From Helicoverpa zea (taxonomy: Eukaryota > Arthropoda > Insecta > Lepidoptera > Noctuidae), in NCBI RefSeq assembly GCF_022581195.2, contig NC_061453.1, positions 11,302,001 to 11,366,000 on the forward strand: a stretch of 64,000 nt of DNA. The letters run 5' to 3'. Every line of letters begins with the position of its first letter. Positions within the stretch are counted from its first letter, which is position 1. The notes under the pieces were generated by a model. That model worked only from the letters and a program-made list of their open reading frames with translations, was not told the origin of the DNA and made no database searches. Shown one piece after another: positions 13,485 through 25,200 of the stretch. The position numbers were made by a program, and so were the translations under genes.

Positions 13485-13866
13485 CATCATCCTCCGAGCC
13501 TTTTCCCAATCATGTTGGGGCCGGCTTCCGGTCTAACCGGATTCAGCTGAGTACCAGTGCTTTACAAGAAGCGACTGCCTATCTGACCTCCTCAACCCAG
13601 TTACCCCGGGCAACCCGATACCCCTTGGTTAGACTGGTGTCAGACTTACTGGCTTCTGACTACCCGTAACGACTGCCAAGGATGTTCAATGACAGCCGGG
13701 ACCTACAGTTTAACGTGCCATCCGTAACACAGTCCATGGTGTCTAAGATATACTTAGAAAGTACATACAAACTTAGAAAAGTTGCATTGGTACTTGCCTG
13801 ACCTGGGATCGAACCCGCGCCCTCATACTTGAGAGGTTGGTCCTTTACCCACTAGGCCACCACGAC
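13485..13866 (-). mobile_element. Full-length tRNA-derived SINE, copy 2
   Basis: Same element as at 9441 in the opposite orientation: the complement of the B box and of GGCCTAGTGGG lies at the right end, and the GAT-type tail (CATCATCC on the plus strand) at the left. ACTAATT occurs at both borders (13478-13484 and 13865-13871, overlapping the SINE end by two bases) and is a possible short target duplication. Confidence 0.88.
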
Positions 13867-14461
13867 TAATTATACTTTCGAATTTAATATATTGTGCTCT
13901 TCGTATAAAACGCCGCATCGCCGCTTTCCGCGATGTAAGGTCCTCAAGTTTATACATACTTATTACCGAATTCCCAACTGTGGAACCTGACAGGTATTGC
14001 GGATAAGGACTCTATGAACTGTTATGTCGTAATAGTATGTCGGTATTTATGTCAGTTCGATTTAGTTGTTTCTCAAATTAGTGTAGATAATGTGAAAGTC
14101 GGATTTTGTTTATTTCAATGTCTCTAAGATCTTTCAGATCTTTGGTTAAGTTTTTTGACAATTAATTCTGTGTGGTACATTACCTTGGCATTGTATAATG
14201 GTTAAGAATTAGAATAAAAACTTAAAATTCGTGGTACATCCCAGGAGATACAATAAATATTTGATAAAAACAATAATAATTTTAAAGGCAGCATCTTTTT
14301 GTTGACAATTAAATAAAGTATTATTACGACACTTGAAATGATGAGCGTTTACACGAAAACGTTACAAAATTGTAACCGTACAAAGTTAGGATTACCGTCA
14401 TTACTAAGTACTTGGTAAGCATTAACGTGTGTTATTGCATATTAAAACTTGGGCCTCAGGC

Positions 14462-14910
14462 TCCCCTTACACCCGTATACAGCAAACTTTTAGTCGGCCG
14501 ATTGTTTGGGCTCATAAATTAGTATGAAGATTAATGGTAGTACATTAGAAATATCAAGTGTTAAGCCGGTATCAGACCGACTGAAAACTTTGATTGGAAT
14601 CAAGATTGATTTGTATGTATGTATTTATTTATTATATTTTATGTATTATTTATTTATATATATATATTTTATGTTGTGCACTTTTAACTTTCTCTTCCCT
14701 GCCACATCTCTCAATAGCTCAATAGGTTTGCTCAATAGGTTTGCTGTTAGAGAACCCAACTCTGGGTTAAGCTCGTGTTTGCACATGACTTCTCTATATT
14801 ATTACTTATTTAATATACTGTGTACAATAAAGAATAATAATAAGATTTTCTTTGGAATTTTTGTTTAGCCAACTGTGGGCCAACTGTTTAGTCTGCAGTG
14901 AGCGGTTTCT
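14462..14910. mobile_element. MITE-like element interrupted by a retrosequence end
   Basis: Left side GCAAACTTTTAGTCGGCCGATTG and right side CCAACTGTTTAGTCTGCAGTG are imperfect inverted ends; a related element lies around 62.0-62.2 kb. Between 14608 and about 14841 sits an AT-rich insert ending TGTACAATAAAGAATAATAAT, with AAGATT at both borders. The insert looks like a polyadenylated 3' end of a retroelement. Confidence 0.45.
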
Positions 14911-15179
14911 CTTAATTTATGGTAATCCAGGTTGGTGAGTTTTGGGAGCAACCCGGGATTGCGTTTGACAAACCTTTTTACCTTTGCGGTGGAACTTTAC
15001 AATGTTTTTATTAGGTTCGTGGGGGATATTTCTGTTCCCTTTTGTTTAAGTCGTAAATGTGTCTGACATTGCTGTTTTTTTTTGAGTCAGTTTGTATGAC
15101 GTGGAAGGAATGCTTAAGGAGGAAAAACAAGTAGGTATAAAATGTTTTTTGATATTTTACCTGAGTTAAGGCTGAGGCT

Positions 15180-15351
15180 AGCTGCCGACTGCAACTGCCG
15201 ACCGCACGTGTCGGGACTACATGAAAACAATTGATACCAAAGGGCGACTGCACGTGCTGCTGCCGCCCGCTTCTGTCCAAAACGGTTCCATGTTAATACG
15301 TACAAACTAGTAGTGCAGCTGCGGCAAATTTACTGCAGTCGGTCGGCAGTT
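15180..15351. repeat. GC-rich fold-back repeat 1
   Basis: Begins AGCTGCCGACTGCAACTGCC and ends GCAGTCGGTCGGCAGTT, inverted copies of one motif. It holds CACGTG twice. GC content stands out from the AT-rich surroundings. A related copy lies at 31771. Confidence 0.65.
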
Positions 15352-15857
15352 AATATGTAGGGTCATCTTCTCGATAATAATACACATACCTCAAAGTAAT
15401 TTTGTTATCTTGTCAGAGTGAATCTGAATTATTACAGACAAAATAAAATAAAGATATCATTGTCAATATTATCTAGAATAGTTTATATACCCTGCAGCAA
15501 ACTATTACAAATAATTTACCATAAAAAAGCCATAAACTTTGTTATCCGCAATCAAAAATGGAATCAAACTTAGAATGTTCTATCATCATAAAAATATTAT
15601 TTTTATTACTTGTAACACATTTTTGGGACATGAGATAACATTGAAAAGGCACTTTTGTTGAACTTTTTCGTAATAAAATTGATAGTTTAGCTTCGGGGGT
15701 GTTAGTCTGGATATTTAAACCATGCAAATATTTGATTGTAAAAGATGTGAGGAATGCGTGTTTTTAATAATACTATTGTACTGAACATTCTCATTCCTCT
15801 TTTTCAATGCCCAAATGTCTGATTCATAGACGACAACAAGCTATATTACGACTTCCA

Positions 15858-16090
15858 TCATCATCATCTCCCGAGCCTTTTTCCCAACGATGTTGGTATC
15901 ATCTTCCAATCTAAACGGATGCAGCTGAGTACAAGTGTTTCACAAGGAGTTACTGACTATTATGACCTCGTCAACCCAGTTACTCGGGCAACTCAATATC
16001 TACACAAGACTTCTACCACTTGGCAAGACTGGTTGTCAGACTTACTTACTGACTTCTATCTATCCGTAACGACTGCCAAAGATTTTTAGT
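15858..16090 (-). repeat. Diverged SINE fragment
   Basis: Starts CATCATCATCTCCCGAGCC and continues through a diverged copy of the SINE body (GCAGCTGAGTAC, CCAGTTACTCGGGCAAC, CGTAACGACTGCCAA). Head missing. Confidence 0.65.
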
Positions 16091-16482
16091 GACAGATCAT
16101 ATTAAGACTTTATTACACATAAATTATTTTTTCGTAAAAATGATGGGTACCTTAATCTAGTGTGTTTCCAACGTTTCCTTCATGCTCTGCCATCTATGGT
16201 TATCTTGAAAACTAATTGCTAGTTGGGTTTCAAACCAGTCACGAGATGGCGCAATTTTCAGAAAAGTAGAAACTCGTTTCAGTTTTCTTTCTGTCAGTTT
16301 TCTTCCTCCATTGATGCTTTTCGTAGACATCACTAGATGTAGCTTTAAATATAAAAAAGAGCTTTTAAAATACCTTTCTAAATCGATGATTATAAAAAAA
16401 AGATCAAATAAAACAGCATATTATAATATTAAAAATATGTATTTTTGCATTTATAAATACAAAATTATTCCATGTCTAACTT

Positions 16483-19400
16483 TCATACTTTTTCATATTT
16501 TCTGGAAGGTTTCGTCTCAACTTTGAAAACATCTAATAAAAATTCCCTGTATTTTTCTGTTTTTACTGAATAAGCTATCCTGACGTTAGCTTTTTCTTTT
16601 TCAACAAATTCGTTCGTGCAGATGCCCCTTTTTTCACCTGCAAGAAAGTAGTAGGTATTTTTATGCATGTAATTATGCTGCCATCCGTATCTTCTTACTA
16701 AACATTCACTTAGTACATTTTAAAACTAAGTCTTAAGACTGTCTTCATTCATTTAATTGAAATGGTAAATAAAAAACGTATTTAAAAATAGCAGATTTAA
16801 TTTTCAGTCAATGTCAGGTCATTTATTTAATCTAGGCCTTTACAAGCACTTATCAACGTCAAATCCCAATACAGCCTAAATTTTGTCCGAATACGGGAAA
16901 GTTCTTCCCGGAATGAGGGTGAAACCGCGGGCAAATAGCCAGTTACCAATATAGTTACCCAAACTCACCACAAACAGTGATGTCGTTCTTCGAATACTTG
17001 TATTCCTCCACTAGATCTGGTCTCAGGAACAGGGAGACTGTTGCAGGATCAAGGGCCTGCCAGGTTCCTTCTAACGCTAAGGACACCTTCTCATATTTAT
17101 TCTGGGCTTTCATTATTTCCGTGTCTATAGCTCCTAACAGATTCTGTCGCCAGTCCTGAAATTGTAAAGCTTCTTGTAATTATTGACTGTTAGTAAGATC
17201 AGTATACTAAGCATCTGGTAACTTTTCTATTTATTTTGAAAAATTATTTCGAATCCTGCTTATGGAACATAAAAAAGATTTTTTTTTGTTTCAGCCATAA
17301 TTAGGTACTCATGATAGCTAAAAAACTTCTGCGCATAACCGAACCAAGGCATTAGAGGATCGGCTTCAATGAGGCCAAGTTTTTGAACAGGGCTGTATAA
17401 TATTGATATTTTTGCAAAGCTTGAAAGCAGTTCATGCTTTAAGGTCCTGATTGCACAAAATATTACTTGCCTTGCTAAAATTGAGATACTGCTTGGCTTG
17501 TGAGAAGGGGAATACTGTAACTTTGTCCGGAGTAGCATTCTGTGCCACAACGTGATACGCTTCTACATCCATGTGAGCGTTGAATTCTGGAGTCGGATTC
17601 TCAGGACCTAAAAATAATTAATGATTGAACATTGAGCCATAGTGTAGAGAAGGTCGCTCCTAAGTTCTGACCGGTCCTTTTGTAAATCAATTGAAGACAC
17701 CTATGTTCAGTAGTGGTCGTCCCATGGCTGTAATAATGATTGGAGTCATAATCATTACATCCATTGTACGCTGAACATATTTCTAGAAGGGCCTTTTGAA
17801 GAGGCCTGTGTACAAGGGGCTAAACGCAACCCTCGTCAGGTCTTCCAACCACTATTGGGGTGATTTTGATTTTGCATTGACAACCATACAGGTGAAAAGT
17901 CTAATATTTATAATCTGTATTTGTAAATACTTACTATGGATATGTCCTGCGCCAATGTATAAATGGTTAAGCCTTGACAAAAAACCAGGGTCCAATTTTA
18001 TTGCTAATGCAACATTAGTCAAGGTCCCGATTGTTATTACTGTTAGGTTACCTGAAACGAGACCAAAAATATAATTATAAAATAAATTATATTTATGATT
18101 GCAAATATTTTTACGTGATAGAGAAAAATGTATAAATCTAGTAAGCAGCAGTAAAAATCGTATCCATAATTTTGTCCTTTTGGTCCTCTTCGAACAATCC
18201 TTATATTAAAAGAATGACTTAAGATTTAACAATGACAATATATGTAGTATCAACATGACTCTAGTACCTTCGTAAGTCTTAGAGTAATCAATGAGTGCGT
18301 TAACAGCATTTTCAGTCTTCGCTGGCACGAGATCGGGGAATGTTTGCCCGCTGTCTCCCAAACCATCCTTGCCATAATAGTCTGTCACCGAAGGAGTTGT
18401 TACTAGAGATGCCTTTGAACCTCTGTAGATTGGCACCTGGAATTTGATCGTAAGATTCATAATGTCTCCATACCAAAGGAAGAATTAGAGTAAACAATCA
18501 TCTGACAGTTGACCCGTCAGTTGGCATTGTTATTAAAGAAAATCTTGATTCCATTCAAAGTTTTCAGTCAGTCTGATGCTGGCAATTTGTAATGCGCGTA
18601 ACTACCATTCATCTTCATACTGATTCATGAGCCTAAACAAATTAGCAGTCGACTAAAAATTTGTAGTATCCAAAACAATAATTTCCTGACCATTTGGGTA
18701 GACCTATGATTATCTTTAATAATAAAATTGAATGTGTCCACATTTATCTTCATTACCATTTCTTATCTCAGTAGGCGAAGTCATAGTTCAACAAATTGTC
18801 TCTCATAATCAATTTGTTGGATTACTAGAATTACATAATAATTTGCATAATTAAATAAGTAGGAAACTGTTTTTTTTTGGATTTTGCCTAGGATTTCACA
18901 ATTATTCACAAAGATAGTTTGAGGTATTGCGCTAGCAGATGTGTAATTGTGCTAGTAGGTATTCAATTGCGCTATTCGGTGCTTATTTGGTTGCTTCATT
19001 GCACTAGTAAGTGCTCAATCGCGCTAGACGATTCCTTCTGAGTGGTAAACAAAAGTGCTGTCTAAATATTTGTACTCACATCTTGCCTTTTGGCGACTCT
19101 GAGTATCCTCTGGTTATTGTAGTATACGTTATCTTCGTTCGTGTTTCCATTTCCAGTTGTCAGTGCCACTAGCTTTGGTCTGAAAACAACATCGTACAAT
19201 ATGTAAATTTTAGTCTATGATTTTACATTTTCTCAACTGATTACATATAACAATTCTAAACGGGTATTTGTGAATCATAATAATTATTTCTGAAAAGAGC
19301 GACTAAGGATCTACTTCCCGATTTTACTACATGCTGCCCAGTTTTGCTATTAGTGTTTGAGTTTTTATTAGAGGCTGAAATCTATTCGTTCTTTTTCTAA

Positions 19401-20233
19401 GTTTCTTGTATTGAAAAATATATTACTAACTTACCCGTCAAAATGTCTTTCGTACAGCAGAGCCAGGAATATGGCCATGGCATCATCACCGCCGGCGTCA
19501 TTGTCTATTATGAACTTCGGCTTACTATCCTCCGTTGACAAGCTGACAAATAAATTAAATAAGTTACTGGTATGTACATATGTATTCGATGGAGTGGCAA
19601 ACAAATTATAAGGTGCCAAAAATCTAGCATAAGTATTATAAAGATCTTATCATAAAACTTGCATAATAGAAATAGAAGATAAAACTACCTATTGCAAAAC
19701 TGACCCAAATAATTTATAAGATCACTATCATATTTTATCAGTTTATGTTTCATCTTCTTAAATAAAATCGATCAATATTTTCGTTTGTAATCGAATCAAT
19801 TAAGTTAACTTTACGAATGTCCTCTTACAGTCAGTACTTAGTACTCTGAAGTTAGCAACTAATGATTTTACGTGTGGCTGACTTCAGAATGGCAAAGTTT
19901 TTTGACAAGAACTGTACTAGAATACTATATTAAACTAATGAAGTCGCTAATATTTAAATGTGTTTATTTTCCTCATGCACTAAAAATATACGCCATTCTA
20001 CCACACAGAATGAAAACAATTGTATTGCATTAGAAATTAGAATATGATTACGACCTGACCTACGACAAGCCAAAAGGTCAATAAAACGGTATTACTTCAC
20101 AAAATTTAATGAAACACATTCTTTTACTAGCTTTTAATACACTTAACCACAATTTAACTATTAAATGAGCTACGTACCCATTAACAAACGCACAAAAATA
20201 CAAAACTACACAAAATATTCGGAGATAAGACAT
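16483..20233 (-). CDS. Nucleoside hydrolase B (IUNH family), secreted form, 8 coding exons
   Basis: Paralogue of copy A, same predicted reaction. Exons on the minus strand: 20233-20178, 19542-19435, 19179-19080, 18436-18268, 18051-17935, 17607-17471, 17155-16969, 16637-16483 (TGA). The total is 1029 nt, 342 residues plus stop. Exons of 100, 169, 117 and 137 nt match A exactly, and all seven intron phases agree. The first 19 residues, MSYLRIFCVVLYFCAFVNG, look like a signal peptide, so the protein is probably secreted. Motifs: DNDAGGDD at 32-39, GTLTN at 153-157 (A and most relatives have GPxTN), EFNAHMDVEA at 191-200 (usual DPEA), late Asp 265 in ALDPA. The last exon is 8 codons longer than in A and ends in a basic tail. 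The intron after 17471 appears to use a GC donor (AAG|GCAAGT). Activity is likely but the two altered motif positions make it less sure than for A. Confidence 0.88.
16865..16940 (+). repeat. Helitron-like 3' fragment just downstream of the last intron-side exons of gene B
   Basis: ATACGGGAAAGTTCTTCCCGG then GGTGAAACCGCGGGCAAATAGC. Lies in the final intron of gene B (16638-16968). Confidence 0.4.
17695..17745 (+). repeat. Retroelement 3' remnant in an intron of gene B
   Basis: GACACCTATGTTCAGTAGTGG and TCGTCCCATGGCTGTAATAATGAT match the end at 6305-6340. Confidence 0.4.
18926..19037. repeat. Degenerate 20-bp minisatellite in an intron of gene B
   Basis: Units ATTGCGCTAGCAGATGTGTA (18926), ATTGTGCTAGTAGGTATTCA (18946), ATTGCGCTATTCGGTGCTTA (18966), ATTGCACTAGTAAGTGCTCA (18998) and a decayed one at 19018. 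It lies between exons 3 and 4, just after the exon 3 donor. Confidence 0.75.
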
Positions 20234-21072
20234 GTCTTAACGTATGCTATTGACCGCGGCTTGAGATAAACTAAATAATACAAGATCGGTTGTATCATAG
20301 ACCTGTTTACACTCGATCGATGGGCGAGTTACTGGAATGACTACTTGATTAAAACAAAAATTATGTAATTTTTTAAGATGAATGTGTTATGTACAATAAA
20401 GAATAGTTATAATGATTTTATATAACATTAGTGTTAGAGTTTCAGTTCCAAAAAACTCTTTGTGCACCTGTATAGATAGCTTGCATAAGATATTTTTGAC
20501 ACTGGAGGCCTCAATTTAATGCCAAAGTCAGAAGCGTTTTTTTGACAATTTTGAACGCCTTACACTCAAGTTTACCGTCACAACAATTGTGAATATAAAC
20601 GTTAGTTTTTTTTAAAATATCCGTTTATTAGGCATTTTCACGCACAATTTAAAATAAACAGACATTTAAGATGAATATCAGCTTTACATAACTGATAGCG
20701 AGACGTCGTGTCGTGACTTATTTACTATTAAAATACGAACAATAGCAATCAACTCTATTGTTTACTATAATTATCTTGTGTCGTAAGAGTACCTACACAA
20801 ACAAGTTCTTAAATATATGCTCACAGCGAAATTATTTTTTAATGTGAAGTCGCATTGAAAATCATATTATTTCTATTGAAAACGATTTGGAAACTATAAA
20901 GTACGAAAACAAACAACAAGAAAACTACCGCTGCCTTCAAACCAATTAAAAATCGATCACTGATAATTAAAATTGGGTTTATTCTATCTAAGTGTCAATC
21001 AGTCTTTCAAATTCTATTCTATTGTTCTAATTCCAAGAAATTCTAACAAAAAATATCAAAATATTTACTTAC

Positions 21073-21086
21073 GCTTTTCCAGCCAT
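21073..21086 (-). CDS. Candidate alternative first coding exon of nucleoside hydrolase B (MAGK...)
   Basis: On the minus strand an ATG in good context (ACAATGG, first base 21086) opens ATG GCT GGA AAA GC, then a strong donor GTAAGT begins at 21072. It ends in phase 2, exactly what exon 2 of copy B (19542) needs, and exon 1 of B (the signal peptide exon) also ends in phase 2. Splicing 21073 to 19542 would give MAGKALSTEDSK..., an enzyme without signal peptide and so probably cytosolic. The exon lies between the stop of copy A and the signal-peptide start of B. Upstream, TCACTGTT about 50 bases before the ATG could be an insect initiator. Inference only; no transcript is visible. Confidence 0.45.
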
Positions 21087-21499
21087 TGTCTTTCTCCAGT
21101 TTCTAAACACACGAACAGTGACTATAAACGCCAGAATAACAGTGAATTTCTTTCACAACATAACAATTTTCTTTGTTTATCCACTTATCACTTCTAATTA
21201 AATACTAAACTAGTCTTAGAATATAATATGGAACAGTTTACCGACTCGTGCGCATGACGTAGATCCACGAGTGTTGACGAGCGCGCGCGAAATGTAAATA
21301 CATAGGTCGTTGACCTTCGAAATATTCCCTTCTCGTTCCCGCTTTGGTGAATTCAGTTTTGTCCGCATGAATTGCGATTTTGTTTTGGCACAAATGGAGG
21401 GTGGGTGAATCATGTTATTGCTCGTCGCTTGGTGCGGTCAGTCTGTAGTTGGGTAACCATCTTGTCATTGTGAGTTCTTCCCTGTTTTCGAACGCACGT

Positions 21500-21715
21500 T
21501 AATTTGAGTCCCGGTTGTCATTTGAATATCTTTGGCAGTCTTTGGCACTCAGAAGCCAGAAAGTCTGACAATCAGTCTTAGCATGTGCTAGATTGCCCAG
21601 GTAATTGGCTGGGTTAAGGAGATTAGATACGCAGTCGCTCCCTGTAATACACTGGTACTCCGGTGAGACTGAAAGCTGATCCCAATATAGTTGGGAAAAG
21701 GCTAGGCCGATTAGT
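21500..21715 (+). repeat. Diverged SINE fragment between the two nucleoside hydrolase genes
   Basis: AATTTGAGTCCCGGTTGTCATTTGAATATC onwards follows the SINE body and ends ATAGTTGGGAAAAGGCTAGG. It has several indels and no tRNA-like head. Confidence 0.6.
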
Positions 21716-22211
21716 CTTAAGAAATACGGTGACATTAGGAAGAAAATGAAACAATGCCGTATGGCGGTTGTTTATAAATAAACTTATACAAACATTTTAT
21801 ACTTAATTATGAACATTATGCTTATCGCTAAATAACCTAACTGATTGAAAAATATGCTAATCAAACTGATTGATATAATTGCTGCTATAGTTTAGGCATT
21901 TGGTTGTAGATACTCTTCGATTTAACCCTTAAAAACGAACAAGTTTTGTTATAAAAATATTTGAAAATAAATAACTTATTCGAATGTTTTGTTAAACATG
22001 TGTCACACGTCCGTAATTTTTTTTTATAGTGTAACACCGGTCTAAGGTTTTTTTAATGATTATTATTTAATACAGTACAGTGGCCACAAATAACTTTGCC
22101 GCTAGGAAGTTTAACTTTATGAACAAAACATTAATGCACATACGTCAGGCATCTAATGGCTGTAGATTATTAATTATATTTGTCACAAAAATTACGTTAT
22201 TTTTAATTAAA

Positions 22212-25200
22212 TCAAGGCGATAACTCAGCGGAGTAAATATCTATTAAAAACTTCTTATATCTGTCCTTATTGGCTGCATACATCAGTCTTGCGTTTGGAT
22301 GTTCAGAAGAAAAGTCGTTTGTGTTTATTGCTCGTTTTTCACCTGTAAATTATAAAAAATATTTTTATATAAATAACTCACTTTTCACTCATTTTGTTTG
22401 TATCACTTTCTTACCACTTAAGCATGTAATGCATAACCTAAACTTTGCTACTATATTTTGATAAGGGTTTGCAAAATTCACCAGTACAATCTTTACTTTT
22501 ATTATGAACGCGAAAATAATTCTTTCAGTCTGCTTCCACTCCAAAACTAATAACCGATTTAAATGAAAGGTACTCAGAAAGCCTGAGAAAAGATATGGGT
22601 ACTTTTTAAAAGTTGTTCCCTCATACAATGGGTGGAACCACGAAAAACTGCTTATTTATAATAATAAAGTATGTAGATCAATAAATTACCTTCCAATAAA
22701 ATGCTAAAGTTAGAATTCCTGTATTCATCAGCAATATCATGCAATGCCACAGCAGTTACTGCCGGGTCCAGCTGTGTCCAGGCGGTGTAGCTTTGAGATG
22801 ATATCCTTTCAAATCCGTTCAGAGCTCTCATTGTTGGCGTCGGAATTTGTCCTAAGACATCTTCGCGCCAAGTCTGGAAGGTAAATATGCATAAATGAGG
22901 GATCTCTTACAAAATTGGTTTAACATACACATAATTGGCCTTTTTACTATCACACATCTGGAGAACATATCGTTCCATAAAACTAAGGTTAAGGCTTGAT
23001 TACCTACCACGCTTTTTGAGATGCATTGACAATGCACATAATATGTGCAATGTCTGGTATGTGTTAGTCTTCCATTTTAATTCGACTTATTTCGGAAAAC
23101 GTGTTGAAATGTGAGTCCCAGGTCTTTGATTGAATAACTTTGGCAGACCAGCCAGTCTAGCCGAGGGTGCCAAGATGCCCAAATAAGTGAGTTTACGAGG
23201 TCCGTTAGGCAATGAATCCATACAAAACCCTGGTACTCGACTGCATCCCATTGGACTGGAAGTCGACCCCAACATAAGAAAAGACTCAAGAGTTTAATCT
23301 TATTATAATTCTTCTAAACAACTTACTTGAGATACATTCAGCGTGTCGTAAACTTGTGAGAACGGTACAAAAGTCACTTTGTCAGGTGTAGCGCTGTCAG
23401 CCACGATGCGGTAAGCTTCAGGGTCCACGTGGGCGTTGAATTCTGGCTTAGGGTGTGCTTCACCTAGAATAGGTACAAATAATATATACTTGGATAAGAT
23501 ATGCACTAGTTCCGAAAATACGGAATACGATCTGAAGGCTCTAAAGTAAGCCGAATTTACACTGCCATACCACTTATCAGGGCAGGTCACTTATCACTAA
23601 ATATGGATAAAACAGACGTAGTGGTGTTACCACAGGTGGGATCATTCAAAAGATCGAGAGTTATTCTCCAGGCCATCAAAAGGCTAGGCATTTGGTCGCA
23701 GTCAATAGGACAGTTTTGTTCTTCTTGAATGTAGATACCAGTGGGTCTAGTATATACGAGTATTTTAATAAGTAAATGGATTGGTAATGAAACTTACTAT
23801 AAATATGACCACCACCAACGTATAGTTGATGAAGTCTCCCGATAAAATCAGGGTCGAGCCGTGCCGCCAACGCTAGATTCGTTACAGGACCAACAGCTAT
23901 TATTATCAGATCTCCTGAAAAAATTGAAAAGAATAGGTGTCATATGCTAATTAAATTGATCATGTCCACTCCACTGGGATCCAAATTTTTTTCACCAATT
24001 GCATGGTGTTTCACTTTTTCTAAGAGCCAACAAAGACGCATTTGCCCTTTGACCTTATTGAATCGCAGTTGGCAATCTGTTGTCTTATACCCAGAAGGCT
24101 TTTGAGTTTCTTAGTCTAAATTCCACTAAGTTAGATAAGTTCTTAAAGGCTTTCCATTTCTTGAGCATGCCTTCTTCTTCTTCTTAAACCTTATTCTTTT
24201 TTCTTCGGCATATAATATTATTAACATACTATACCTTCATATTTCTTGGACAGTTCTAAAAGAGCAACTGCAGCGTATTGGTCCTCATAATCAATAGGTC
24301 CCGCAGCCATATAGCCGTCGTCACCCAAGCCATCGTAACCATAGAAGTTGTCGGATTCTATGCCGCCTATCACGGCTTTTGAAGCACCTTTGTATATTGG
24401 CACCTGGAAATACAGTAAGATGTGGATAATATGACAAGATTTTTTGATTTTAAGATCTTTAATTTATTTCCATAGGAGTTTGTTAAGTTATTGTCTGAAA
24501 AAGTCAATGTCATTTTTCAGGGTCGTTGGTATTTTGGAGTGAATTGCATTTGAGTGCCAAAAATATTCGGAAATTATTATTGAATTGATATCGTGAATTT
24601 AGAAAGGGAACAATACAGCAGAACAATTTTAATATTTTGTTCACAACAAAAAATGTTCACTTAATATGGATCAAGGTTTAAGCCGCACAAAAATATTTAG
24701 GATCAAGGATCAGTGTTTAAGATAAAAGTATAAACAAAATACTAACATCTTGCCTGTCAACTAATGATAGTATTCTATCGCTGTTGATTACCGCCTGAGA
24801 TATGTTCACATTGCCGAATGTCGCTGTCAAGGCGACTACGTTTGGCCTGAAAATAAAAATGTTTGTATTAATTAATACATACAGTCATGGACACATAATT
24901 AAAGCCATTGTTGGAATCTTAACTTACTGGGGTATTTCATCTGTATTTCTTTTTTCAGATAGCCATGGGAACTTTCTTTTCTACTTTAAAATATTTAAGA
25001 GGGTATTGGGAAATGTTAAAACTTAATAACTATATTCAATATCCCGCATCTAGTTTTTTTTTCACTTTATCCGAATCCCGGGCGGTATGATCCATAAGAA
25101 AGCCTGTCCATCTAATTAAAGACACTCCATTTGCTCAGGGGAAGAAATAGTTAGAGGAGTAGGAGAAATAGGACCTTTCTACAACAACATTCCCTACACT

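Noticed and set aside
13346..13669. 107-codon frame on the plus strand
   Set aside because: Its second half runs through the antisense of a SINE (ATSLNSS-like text from CCTCCTCAACCC); not a gene.
14524..14868. 114-codon frame on the plus strand
   Set aside because: It spans the junction of a MITE and its AT-rich insert; the Tyr/Ile-rich text reflects TATTTAT runs.
15011..15305. Overlapping 89- and 63-codon frames on the minus strand
   Set aside because: They read through the GC-rich fold-back repeat, which keeps several frames open by composition.
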